DNA of 64,000 bases, from assembly GCF_900497695.1 (NCBI RefSeq), contig NZ_UIDD01000001.1:434001-498000 (forward strand), in the 5' to 3' direction. This DNA comes from Pseudomonas wadenswilerensis (GTDB lineage Bacteria; Pseudomonadota; Gammaproteobacteria; Pseudomonadales; Pseudomonadaceae). The notes beneath the pieces are model-generated. The model did no database searches. It worked only from the letters and a program-made list of their open reading frames with translations, and was not told where the DNA came from. Each line of letters opens with the position of its first letter. Within the stretch, counting starts at the first letter, position 1. Made by a program: the position numbers and the translations under genes. Below, one piece after another: positions 46,025-54,063 of this stretch.

Positions 46025-47756
46025 CCGCCGCTTCCCCGCCCTGGCGCTGATCGTCGCCGCCCTGAGCCTGGTGTCCTGCGCCCAGGCCGAGGACGACCCC
46101 AAGCCTGCCAGCAACAAGCTGGACAACCCCAAGCCGCTGGCCGACGACATCAGCCTGCCGCTGCCGTGCGACGGCGAGATGGTCTTCCGCCACGTCTACG
46201 TGCTGGCCCAGGGCAGCCTCGATGACCGTGAAGTGAACCTCGGCTATCCGTTCAGCGAAGGCGAGGCGGGCTACAAACAGTCGTTTATTTCCGGCTATCG
46301 CCGCGACTTCATCAACGGCCAGTTCAGCCTGCAGGACCTGTCCACTGACTGGAAAAAACGCATCAGCCCAAGCCTGCCGAAAACCGAGGCCGGCAGTCCG
46401 CTGAAACCGATGATGTACTTCATTGGCAAGTACGAAGTCACTGCCCGCCAGTACGCGCAGGTGATGGCGCAGGCCCAGTCGCTGGCCAGCGGCGAACCGG
46501 CGCCGGCCTGCGAGGCACCGACTGGCATGGCCGGGCGCCTGCCCAAGGTCAAACTGTCACGTTTTGAGGCTGAGCGTTTTTCTGCGGTCTACAGCGCCTG
46601 GCTGATGAAGAACCACCGCGATCTGCTGCCGGTCAGTGGCCGTGGCAAGAAGGCTGAGGATGGCGGTATCGGTTTTGTGCGCCTGCCGACCGAAGTGGAA
46701 TGGGAATTTGCTGCCCGTGGTGGCTCTGCCGTCAGTCGCCAGGAGCTGGAAGGCCGGCTGTTCCCGCGACGCCTTGAGGGCAGTGAAAGCGACGGGCCGC
46801 TGGCTGATTGGGCAGTGTTCAATCAGGTTGCCGGCGGCACCGGCCAGGCCGCGCGCCTGACCCCGATCGGCACCAAACTGCCCAACCCGTTGGGGCTGTT
46901 CGACGTTGTCGGCAACGCTGCGGAAATGGTCCAGGAGTCGTTCCAGCTGGTGCATGCCGGGCGCCGCCAGGGTGCTTATGGCGGCTTCGTGGTCAAGGGC
47001 GGCAATTACCTGGAAGGCGAGGGCACGCTGTTCACCGGCATGCGTCGCGAGTACCCGCTGTTCGGCGCCGATGGCACTGAGCAAAGCAATGAAACTACAG
47101 GTTTCCGTGTAGCCATTGGCGCCCTGTCGGCCCCGCGTTCGCGTTATGAGGAACTGTTCGAGCAGTGGCAGAAAGAGGGCCGCATGGCCTCGCTGACCGA
47201 CGCCATCGACGACGCCCAGGACCCGACCAAGCGCCTGGACAGCATCATCGCCGCCAGCGTCGACCCGCGCCTGCAAGCGGAGCTTGGCCTGGTCAACGAA
47301 GAGCTCAAGCGCAACGTTTCGTTGATCGCCCAACAGCGCGAAGAAGCTGCCGGCAACCTGATCCAGTCGGCGGCGCTGGTGGCCGAGACCATCAACAACT
47401 ACAACATCCGCCTGACCAACCTGCAGAAGACCCAGCAGCAGGCCAAGGCCTCGGGTGACGAGACCAGCGCCAAACTGTTCGCCGCCGCCATCAACAACGG
47501 CCGCAGCGCGCTCGACGGCGCCGTGGCGATCTACATCGACAACCTTGCCACTGGCACGCGCTATACCGATGCGGTGATTCAGGCGCAGTTCCAGCGGGTC
47601 AAGGAAGAGCTCAATCGCAAGCCGGTGTTGGGCAAGAGCCTGCTCAGCCGCGCGACCTTGTTCGTCCGTCATGTCGGGGACTATCGCCAGCAACGGCGTG
47701 CGGACCCAGCGACGATCTTGAAAGAACTGCTCGCATCAGCTGCTCCGCAATCTTGA
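46017..47756 (+). CDS. tagR: T6SS regulator TagR (formylglycine-generating-enzyme-like)
   Basis: 579 residues from the ATG at 46017, which has AAGGA 7 bases before it and overlaps the tagS stop by 8 bases. The signal sequence ends ALSLVSCAQAEDD, readable as a lipobox (LVSC) or a signal peptidase I site (AQA|ED). The FGE-sulfatase-type domain is clear: MMYFIGKYEVTARQYAQVM, RLPTEVEWEFAARGG, GLFDVVGNAAEM, VVKGGNYLEG. A long helical C-terminus follows (about 375-579). In H1-T6SS TagR promotes PpkA activity in the periplasm. Confidence 0.94.
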   Translation: MFDRRFPALALIVAALSLVSCAQAEDDPKPASNKLDNPKPLADDISLPLPCDGEMVFRHVYVLAQGSLDDREVNLGYPFSEGEAGYKQSFISGYRRDFINGQFSLQDLSTDWKKRISPSLPKTEAGSPLKPMMYFIGKYEVTARQYAQVMAQAQSLASGEPAPACEAPTGMAGRLPKVKLSRFEAERFSAVYSAWLMKNHRDLLPVSGRGKKAEDGGIGFVRLPTEVEWEFAARGGSAVSRQELEGRLFPRRLEGSESDGPLADWAVFNQVAGGTGQAARLTPIGTKLPNPLGLFDVVGNAAEMVQESFQLVHAGRRQGAYGGFVVKGGNYLEGEGTLFTGMRREYPLFGADGTEQSNETTGFRVAIGALSAPRSRYEELFEQWQKEGRMASLTDAIDDAQDPTKRLDSIIAASVDPRLQAELGLVNEELKRNVSLIAQQREEAAGNLIQSAALVAETINNYNIRLTNLQKTQQQAKASGDETSAKLFAAAINNGRSALDGAVAIYIDNLATGTRYTDAVIQAQFQRVKEELNRKPVLGKSLLSRATLFVRHVGDYRQQRRADPATILKELLASAAPQS

Positions 47757-47837
47757 GCGGCTGTCGAGCGAGCATCGTAGTGACCGGGGCGACATGAGGT
47801 TGTCCCGGGCGTGTTTAAACAGAGAGAGAACCTGACC

Positions 47838-48791
47838 ATGCTTTCAACTCGCAAGCCCTTCTTCACTGCTTCCAACGGCCGGGCCGCGCTGCTGCTGGCG
47901 GCCGGTTTCAGCACCGTCCTGCTGACTGGCTGCGCCAGCTCGCCGGCGTCCAAGGTCGGTGCGACGACCAAGGTCGAGTACTACCCGAGCTGCTACGAGC
48001 CGGTCCAGCACCTGCGCGCCACCGATTCGGACATGACCAAGTCGGTCGCAACCGGCGCCCTGATCGGTGCCGTCGGCGGCGCGCTGACCGGCGCCCTGAC
48101 CGGCAACTCCGACACCCGTGGCCGTAACGCTGCCATCGGTGCTGCCGGTGGTGCCCTGGTCGGCGGTGCGGCCGGTTACTACACCGAGCGCCAGAAGCAG
48201 ATCAGCGACGACAACCAGCGCATCGGCTCTTACGCCACCGACATCAACAAGAGCGCGGCCGACATGGACCGCAGCACCGCTTACGCCAAAGCCTCCCAGG
48301 CGTGCTACCAGCGTGAGTTCGCCAACCTGATGGATGGCCGCAAGAGCAACAAGATCAGCGATGGCGAAGGCCGCAAGCGCCTGGCGGAAATCATCGCCGG
48401 CCTGCAGGAGTCGAACAACCTGATCACTGCGGTCAACGGCCGTCTGGGTGAGAACCTCAACAACTACACTCAGGCTTACGAGCAAGACCTCAAGCAGGTC
48501 GGCGTACCGCGTAACGACGTGGTGATCGTCGCCGAGGCCCAGGCGCCGGTGCTGGCCACCGGCAACGCCAAGAAGACCAACACCGGCAAGACCAAGACTC
48601 CGCCACCGGCGAAGAAAAAGCTGCCAGAGGTACCGAAAGAAGCCGTCGCCACCGAGAAGACCCTGCAGGACGCCAATGCCAAGAAGGCTGAAAGCCAGAA
48701 GGTTGCCAGCGCCGGCCAGAGCCAGGTCAACAGCATGTGCAAGAACCCGGACATGGGTGACTGGGCACCGGTGCCTTGCCCTAACGTGTAA
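47838..48791 (+). CDS. tagQ: T6SS outer membrane lipoprotein TagQ
   Basis: 317 residues from the ATG at 47838 (GAGAGAA RBS). Lipobox VLLTGC. A glycine-zipper segment (ATGALIGAVGGALTGALTG, then IGAAGGALVGGAAG) is followed by a helical region and a Lys/Pro-rich tail. TagQ of P. aeruginosa retains TagR at the outer membrane; order and length agree. It is the last core gene of the plus arm. An 81-base gap with a short hairpin (47784-47808) separates it from tagR. Confidence 0.93.
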   Translation: MLSTRKPFFTASNGRAALLLAAGFSTVLLTGCASSPASKVGATTKVEYYPSCYEPVQHLRATDSDMTKSVATGALIGAVGGALTGALTGNSDTRGRNAAIGAAGGALVGGAAGYYTERQKQISDDNQRIGSYATDINKSAADMDRSTAYAKASQACYQREFANLMDGRKSNKISDGEGRKRLAEIIAGLQESNNLITAVNGRLGENLNNYTQAYEQDLKQVGVPRNDVVIVAEAQAPVLATGNAKKTNTGKTKTPPPAKKKLPEVPKEAVATEKTLQDANAKKAESQKVASAGQSQVNSMCKNPDMGDWAPVPCPNV

Positions 48792-48806
48792 GGCCTGAAC
48801 AGCAGC

Positions 48807-48839
48807 GTCGCCTGGCCTTGTGCTACAAGGCCGGGCGAC
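48807..48839 (+). other. Strong stem-loop between tagQ and the first effector-like gene
   Basis: GTCGCC-T-GGCCTTG pairs with CAAGGCC-G-GGCGAC, about 14 bp including one T-G wobble, with a TGCTA loop. There is no T-tract, so it is more a processing, stability or partial-termination element than a full terminator. It separates the T6SS core from the accessory module. Confidence 0.6.
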
Positions 48840-48867
48840 CTGTGCGCCGTTTCAAGGAAGACCGTAC

Positions 48868-49773
48868 ATGAGTGAGTTACTCAACCGACTGGATAGCAAT
48901 CCATCGCAGTTTTTCGCAAGGCAGCGCATCGAAAGCGGCATCAACCTGCCGAAACTCTTTGCCGCCATCGACGCCGATCCAGGCATCGTCGGTGCCGGCG
49001 TGGTGTATATCGATGCGGACTACAACGTGGTGACGCTGCGTGAGTTTCAACCCATTTGCAGTGTGTTGCCCAAGCGGGTGATTTTGCGTGAGGCGAAGAA
49101 GTATCTGGCGCCTGCGCAGTTCATCGAAGAGCTCAAGACCAGTCCGCGTGAGTCGCGAGTGGTTAAAGAAGCACTGAACGCAACGCTTTCCTGTACCGGG
49201 GCAGTTCTGGGATGGATCGTAGTGTTTAGCGGCACGGTTGCGGTGCCGTTCACTGCCGGCACCAGCCTGGTGCTCACTACAATGGGCGCCGCAGCTGCAG
49301 CGGCCAGTACCACCCAGTGCATTTTCGGCGGGTACAGAACTTTCAACGAAGTGGTGAACCCTGCGGATAACGACGAGCTGGACTCTTACGAGTGGTACCA
49401 GAACATGTCGTCAGCGCTGGATGCTGTGTCGTTGATGGGGGTAGGGGCCTCTGGGCTTACGACTTTCAAGTATCTTCAAGTGCGCAAAGCGGCTACCGGA
49501 AGCAGTTGGTCTGAGCTTTCCAGAAAACTGAGCCGTCAGCAGCGCAAAGCGCTGACCGATGAATTGCTTTCGCTCAAACATCCTTCGCTGACAGCCAAGC
49601 AACTACGGCTCAAACAGAGTACTGGTCAACTTCCCAAGCGCCACACACCGACCGAGTTCAAGCATGCAACCCAAACCCTGATCAAAGACTCCTTGGGTGC
49701 TGGTGCTGGGTTTGTGGGCAGCAGCAGAGTGCAAACGATCGCCGTAGGTTTGTATGAGGAGTTTGAGCAATGA
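48868..49773 (+). CDS. Candidate membrane-active T6SS effector, copy 1 (unknown family)
   Basis: 301 residues from the ATG with AAGGAAG RBS; the 48-base upstream extension lies in the hairpin. I do not recognise a named family. Residues 14-90 form a soluble, highly conserved part (NLPKLFAAIDADPGIVGAG, VVYIDADYNVVTLREFQP). Residues about 105-155 are a hydrophobic hairpin with GxxxG spacing (TGAVLGWIVVFSG, then VPFTAGTSLVLTTMGAAAAA). The C-terminus is basic (SRQQRKALTDELLSLKHPS). No signal peptide. It directly follows tagQ, overlaps a membrane-protein gene by ATGA, and has a close paralogue 2 kb on. A pore-forming or membrane-inserting effector is inferred. Confidence 0.7.
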   Translation: MSELLNRLDSNPSQFFARQRIESGINLPKLFAAIDADPGIVGAGVVYIDADYNVVTLREFQPICSVLPKRVILREAKKYLAPAQFIEELKTSPRESRVVKEALNATLSCTGAVLGWIVVFSGTVAVPFTAGTSLVLTTMGAAAAAASTTQCIFGGYRTFNEVVNPADNDELDSYEWYQNMSSALDAVSLMGVGASGLTTFKYLQVRKAATGSSWSELSRKLSRQQRKALTDELLSLKHPSLTAKQLRLKQSTGQLPKRHTPTEFKHATQTLIKDSLGAGAGFVGSSRVQTIAVGLYEEFEQ

Positions 49774-50225
49774 CGCAGCCGCTGAGTTTGAAAGTGTTTC
49801 TGGCACAGTACTTTCCAGCGTTCATCGTCGCCTTCTTTATGATGTGCTTCTCGGCTTCCTGCACCGTGGCGCTTGCCTCCAATACCTATTTCAAAGGTAT
49901 TGAAGATCGAGTGTTCAAAACCTCCATGGTTCTGCTGGCGCTTTCTGTGGTGGGGTTTCTGAGCCATTTTCTGATGGTAAGGGGTCGCGCTTGGGCGGTT
50001 TGGGTCATTGTCGGCTTGTTCGTGGCTTGCCTGTTAACAGTGTTGCCCAGCTACGGATATCGGCCTCATATGTTTGTCTACAGCACCGGTCTGCTATTCC
50101 CTCTCATCGGGTTGTTGATTCTGAACAGCAAACGGCATAGGGAAATGCGTGCCTATCTGGTAGCGATGCGAAAGGAGCGTGTTAAGCAACGGGGCGAAGC
50201 TCGTGCAATCAAGGCACGTCGTTGA
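49770..50225 (+). CDS. Probable immunity membrane protein for copy 1
   Basis: 151 residues with four hydrophobic spans (about 13-36, 49-69, 73-94, 101-118) and a strongly basic cytoplasmic tail (RKERVKQRGEARAIKARR). The ATG overlaps the effector-like stop (ATGA), so the two are translationally coupled. Paralogues lie at 50242-50715 and 51785-52219; all share YFPxF near the first helix and MVRGRxWxVW between helices 2 and 3. An inner-membrane immunity protein fits a membrane-active toxin; this is inference from context. Confidence 0.7.
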   Translation: MTQPLSLKVFLAQYFPAFIVAFFMMCFSASCTVALASNTYFKGIEDRVFKTSMVLLALSVVGFLSHFLMVRGRAWAVWVIVGLFVACLLTVLPSYGYRPHMFVYSTGLLFPLIGLLILNSKRHREMRAYLVAMRKERVKQRGEARAIKARR

Positions 50226-50241
50226 AGGGGGGAAGTCCCAA

Positions 50242-50715
50242 ATGGTTCATCTTCATGACGTACCAGGGTTTCTTCGCCGTTACTTTCCGACCTTTATCTG
50301 CGCTTTTTTGTTGGCCTGCTTCTCCTGCGCGTTGACAGCGGTAGTAGTGGTCGATGGGCATTTTGCCAGTGTGACAGAGCAGGCCAACTACACCGTAGTA
50401 CTCGTGATGATCGCTTCATTGGTGCTTTGTATAGGCAATATGCTTGTTGTCCGCGGGCGTCCTTGGGGTGTCTGGGTGGTTGTTGCGTTGTTGGTTGCTA
50501 ATCTGCTGGCGTTGTTCGTTAGCTATGGGTCGCGCTCCAGCAATCTGCTGTTCCTGGTTATTACGGTTCTGTCGCTGGCAGGGCTTTATGTGCTCAACAG
50601 CCAACGCCAGCGAGAAATGCGCAGTCGTCTGGTGGCGATCCGCAAATCGCGTAACAAGTTGTTCAAGGCCATGCGTGCGGCCAAAGTTCGAGCTCGGAGT
50701 CGAGCCTGCCGTTGA
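50242..50715 (+). CDS. Unpaired immunity-like membrane protein
   Basis: 157 residues from the ATG at 50242, which has a strong purine RBS (AAGGGGGGAAG); the longer frame to 50179 lies inside the preceding gene. Same four-span layout and motifs as its neighbours (YFPTFICAFLLACFS, VVRGRPWGVWVV, LNSQRQREMRSRLVAIRKSR), but clearly diverged. It follows the copy 1 membrane gene by 16 bases with no effector gene of its own. Probably an orphan immunity gene left from a lost pair or kept against effectors of relatives. Confidence 0.65.
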   Translation: MVHLHDVPGFLRRYFPTFICAFLLACFSCALTAVVVVDGHFASVTEQANYTVVLVMIASLVLCIGNMLVVRGRPWGVWVVVALLVANLLALFVSYGSRSSNLLFLVITVLSLAGLYVLNSQRQREMRSRLVAIRKSRNKLFKAMRAAKVRARSRACR

Positions 50716-50879
50716 GCAAGCGCTTGGTTAACCTATTGCTCTAGAGTCATGGATACATCAAGAAACCAAAGTGCACTGAGGTTGCTGGCTGGAGCTGCTA
50801 TGAATAGGGCTTCTTTGCCCGGGTGACCCAATCTGCTTCGTCAGCTTTGGAGTACGGGTGTTAGGTTCAAGGAGACCCC

Positions 50880-51788
50880 ATGACCGACTCAAGGATGAGT
50901 GGGCTGGGCGCCAGCCCCTCGAGGTACTTTGCGCGCCAACGTGTCGAAAGCCAAACTAATCTGCCCAAGCTGTTTGCCGCCATTGATGCCGACCCCGGTA
51001 TTGTCGGGGCAGGAGTGGTCTATATCGATGCAGATTACAACATCATCATTCTGCGTGAATTTCAGCCACTGTGTAGTGTGTTGCCCAAACGGGTGATTCT
51101 TCGCGAAACCAAGAAATATCTGACACCTGCACAGTTCTTGGATCAGTTGCGGAATAATCCGCGTGAATCCCGCGTTATTGCAGAAGCATTGAGTGCTTCG
51201 GTTGCCTGTGTGAGTGCCTGGTTGGGCTGGAGTGTGGTGTTCAGCGGTACGGTAGCAGTCCCTTTTACTGCTGGCGTCAGCGCAGTGCTGGTACCAATAG
51301 GTGCGGCCGCTGCTGCTGCCAGCTCCGCCCAGTGCTTGATAGGTGTGCAGAGAGTTTTCAACGAGGTGCTGGATCCTGCCGAGAATGATCGCCTCGATTC
51401 CCTGGAATGGTACCGAAATATGTCATCGATGCTTGAGGCTGTTTCGCTACTCGGTGCAGGTGTTTCTGGAGCCACTACCATCAAGTATCTGCAACTTCGC
51501 AAAGCCACTACAGGGCGCAGCTGGAACGACTTGTCGCAACGTTTGAGTCGACAGCAACGTAAGGCGCTCACCGACGAGTTGTTGAAGCTTAAACATCCAT
51601 CATTGACAGCCAAACAGCTACGGTTAAAGCAAAGCTTGGGCGAATTGCCGAAACGATACACACCTACCGAATTCAGGCATGGAACGATCAACCTGATCAA
51701 AGACTCGTTGGGTGCCACGCTCAGCGTTGCGGGCAGCAGCTACTCGAAAAGCATTGCAATTGGTTTGTATGAGGAGTTTTCGGAATGA
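50880..51788 (+). CDS. Candidate membrane-active T6SS effector, copy 2
   Basis: 302 residues, ATG with AAGGAGA RBS. Closely related to copy 1 over its whole length. Most alike are residues 15-85 (NLPKLFAAIDADPGIVGAG is identical) and the basic region RQQRKALTDELLKLKHPSLT. The hydrophobic hairpin (SAWLGWSVVFSGTVAVPFTA, then VLVPIGAAAAAASSA) and the extreme ends differ more. A change concentrated in the membrane segment would fit selection for a distinct immunity partner. Overlaps its membrane-protein gene by ATGA. A 164-base gap with no gene separates it from the upstream orphan. Confidence 0.7.
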   Translation: MTDSRMSGLGASPSRYFARQRVESQTNLPKLFAAIDADPGIVGAGVVYIDADYNIIILREFQPLCSVLPKRVILRETKKYLTPAQFLDQLRNNPRESRVIAEALSASVACVSAWLGWSVVFSGTVAVPFTAGVSAVLVPIGAAAAAASSAQCLIGVQRVFNEVLDPAENDRLDSLEWYRNMSSMLEAVSLLGAGVSGATTIKYLQLRKATTGRSWNDLSQRLSRQQRKALTDELLKLKHPSLTAKQLRLKQSLGELPKRYTPTEFRHGTINLIKDSLGATLSVAGSSYSKSIAIGLYEEFSE

Positions 51789-52219
51789 ATCCAAATCACA
51801 GCCCGGAAGGCTTCAAAGCGCGCTACTTCCCCTACTTCATGGCGGCGTTCTTCATGGTGTGCCTGTCAATTGGGTGTGCGGTGTCCTTGGCTTCGGCTAC
51901 CTATTTTGCGGGCTACGCGGATCGGAGTGATTACAGTACCTTTTCCTTGCTGGTGCTTGCCGTATTGGTTTTTATTGGTCACTTCTTGATGGTCCGAGGG
52001 CGTCGCTGGGCAGTTTGGATTATTGCCTTTCTATACTGTGCGAGCTTGATTACGGTAGTATCTACTTACTCGTTTCAACCCCATCGCGGCGTGTATATGC
52101 TGGGGTTGCTGTTCCCCCTTATTGGTCTGCTCCTGCTGAACAGCACCGGCCATCGGCAAATGCGCGAGTCCCTCGCGAAGCTTCACCACGAACGCCGGCA
52201 AAAACGCCAACATCATTGA
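51785..52219 (+). CDS. Probable immunity membrane protein for copy 2
   Basis: 144 residues, four hydrophobic spans and a His/Arg/Lys-rich tail. Shares YFPYFMAAFFMVCLS, GHFLMVRGRRWAVWII and LLFPLIGLLLLNS with the copy 1 partner. ATGA overlap with the effector-like gene, the same coupling as in the first pair. Last gene of the accessory module; hldD follows after 70 bases. Confidence 0.7.
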   Translation: MNPNHSPEGFKARYFPYFMAAFFMVCLSIGCAVSLASATYFAGYADRSDYSTFSLLVLAVLVFIGHFLMVRGRRWAVWIIAFLYCASLITVVSTYSFQPHRGVYMLGLLFPLIGLLLLNSTGHRQMRESLAKLHHERRQKRQHH

Positions 52220-52289
52220 CTCTGGTTAATATTTGCACAATCGCCACTCCCTAAACTGAGGCCTCTGCACCCTCAAAGGGGGACATGGC

Positions 52290-53282
52290 ATGACCATTAT
52301 CGTCACCGGCGCCGCCGGTTTTATCGGTAGCAATCTGGTTCAGGCCCTCAACCAGCGCGGAGAAACCGAGATCATCGCGGTCGATGACTTGAGCGATGGC
52401 GACAAGTTTCGCAACCTGGCTGACGGCGAAATCGCCGACTACCTGGACAAGGACGACTTTCTTCCGCGTTTCGGCCGTGGCCAGTTCGGCAAGGTACGCG
52501 CCGTGCTGCATCAGGGCGCTTGCTCCAGCACCGTCGAAGGCGACGGGCGCTTGATGATGGACAACAACTACCGCTTCAGCCGCGACCTGCTCGACGCCGC
52601 CCAGGCCCTGCAGGTGCCGCTGCTGTATGCCTCGTCGGCAGCGGTGTATGGCTCCGGACGCGACTTTCGCGAACAGCGTGAATGCGAGCGGCCATTGAAT
52701 GTTTACGGCTACTCGAAATTCCTTTTCGACCAGCGCGTGCGCCGGCAACTGCCACAGGCGCGCAGCCAGATCGTCGGCCTGCGCTACTTCAACGTCTACG
52801 GCCCCCACGAACAGCACAAGGGCGCCATGGCCTCGGTCGCCTTGCACTGCTTCAACCAGTACCAGACCGACGGCAAGGTCAGCCTGTTCGGCAGCTATGG
52901 CGACTACCCGAGCGGCGGCCACCTGCGCGATTTCGTGGCGGTCGAGGATGTGGTCGAGGTCAACCTGTTCTTCCTCGACCGGCCACAGTTGAGTGGCCTG
53001 TTCAACGTCGGCAGCGGTCGTGCCCAGCCTTTCAACGATGTGGCACTGGCAGTGATCAACCACCTGCGCGAGCAGCAGGACCAGCCGCCGCTGTCGCTGG
53101 AGATGGCCCTGCTGGAAGGCATTCTTGAATACAGCGAATTCCCCGAGCACCTGCGCGGCAAGTACCAGTGCTACACCTGCGCCGACCTTGAGCGCTTGCG
53201 CAGCGTTGGCTATCAGCAGCCGACGCTGACGGTGGAGCAGGGTGTGGCGGGTTATTGCGAGTGGTTGCAGCGCCCGCATTAG
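52290..53282 (+). CDS. hldD: ADP-L-glycero-D-manno-heptose-6-epimerase
   Basis: 330 residues, extended SDR fold. The NADP-binding motif TGAAGFIGS is at residues 6-14, the YGYSK motif gives catalytic Tyr139 and Lys143, and the [17 protein letters not shown] substrate loop is typical of HldD/RfaD. It makes the L,D-heptose precursor of the LPS inner core in the cytoplasm. It is a housekeeping gene, marking the right edge of the T6SS-linked region. The ATG follows a GGGGGACATGGC leader. Confidence 0.95.
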   Translation: MTIIVTGAAGFIGSNLVQALNQRGETEIIAVDDLSDGDKFRNLADGEIADYLDKDDFLPRFGRGQFGKVRAVLHQGACSSTVEGDGRLMMDNNYRFSRDLLDAAQALQVPLLYASSAAVYGSGRDFREQRECERPLNVYGYSKFLFDQRVRRQLPQARSQIVGLRYFNVYGPHEQHKGAMASVALHCFNQYQTDGKVSLFGSYGDYPSGGHLRDFVAVEDVVEVNLFFLDRPQLSGLFNVGSGRAQPFNDVALAVINHLREQQDQPPLSLEMALLEGILEYSEFPEHLRGKYQCYTCADLERLRSVGYQQPTLTVEQGVAGYCEWLQRPH

Positions 53283-53616
53283 CTTGCTGCTGGCGCAATG
53301 GCCTGCGAGTTACCGCCACTTCATTATGGACTCGTGTGTTTCCCGCCTTGCCATTTCGGCATGGTGAACGTTAGGCTTCCCCGGTCGCTGCAAAATCAGC
53401 GATCGGGTTTGGTCGCCCGTACAGCAAATTGCAAAAGCTCCCATCCACGAATGCTGACGGATTTTCGTCTGCACATCGTGCTATGGCGGCTGTGCGCAGG
53501 AGGCATTCGTGCCTGCCGGGTTTGCCTTTTGCCCCGGTCGACCAACCTGCGTACAGCTGTCCCCCAATTTGTTTGGTCGCAGACGGTGACAGCTCCATTG
53601 CAAAAGGAGCGTCATA
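53283..53616 (+). promoter_or_regulatory. Structured non-coding leader upstream of the DUF3077-like gene
   Basis: 334 bases without a supported gene. It contains several small inverted repeats: CGGTCGCTG / CAGCGATCG around GCAAAAT near 53390, AGGCA-TTCG-TGCCT with a UUCG loop near 53500-53515, and GCTCC (53592-53596) / GGAGC (53606-53610). The last would pair the Shine-Dalgarno AAGGAGC of the next gene. From memory, similar leader blocks recur near DUF3077 genes in P. putida-group genomes; this should be verified. Confidence 0.5.
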
Positions 53617-54063
53617 ATGACAAAAAAGATAGTTCCGGATCCTCCCGAATCCCTCCTTGGCAAGACTGCCGCACCCCCCTTCGGCTCCTGTGGTGCCGGA
53701 CATCCACCGTTATTTGCTGTGCGTGATGGAATCGAGGCTGAAGACGCTTTGGTTCACGTTTCGCTCTTGCTGCAAGGCATCTATGACAGCGCTCAGCAGG
53801 CATGCGGCTCGGCAGCCCATCGTCCAGGAGCGTTGTTGATCATTTTTCTGGGAAATTCGGGCCATGCTTTGCCCGAGATCTCAGGTACCCAAGCAGTGTC
53901 AGCACGCTCGGCCAAAACAAAGTATTCAGCACATCATGAAGGCTCGCCTGCCAACGCCAGTAGCCCAGGCTATGCAGGTCATCCCACCCGTCGACTATCT
54001 CGCCCACGCAGGCCAGGGCTAATGCACAAGACCAGGCCAGATAGGGCCTTGGTTGCTTGCTGA
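53617..54063 (+). CDS. DUF3077-like protein, C-terminus probably out of frame
   Basis: Strong RBS (AAAGGAGC) before the ATG. The first 75 or so residues look like the Pseudomonas DUF3077 family: TKKIVPDPPES, SCGAGHPPLFAVRDGIEAED, ALVHVSLLLQGIYDSAQQA. Beyond about residue 80 the frame runs antisense to the convergent membrane-protein gene and reads as low-complexity Arg/Pro/His sequence, unlike the family. I therefore suspect a frameshift or lost stop near 53850, and that only the N-terminal part is ancestral. Function unknown; no signal peptide. Confidence 0.55.
   Translation: MTKKIVPDPPESLLGKTAAPPFGSCGAGHPPLFAVRDGIEAEDALVHVSLLLQGIYDSAQQACGSAAHRPGALLIIFLGNSGHALPEISGTQAVSARSAKTKYSAHHEGSPANASSPGYAGHPTRRLSRPRRPGLMHKTRPDRALVAC

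Noticed and set aside
53298-53726. Plus-strand ORF of 142 codons after hldD
   Set aside because: It runs through the structured leader and out of frame over the start of the DUF3077-like gene; no RBS and no recognisable sequence.
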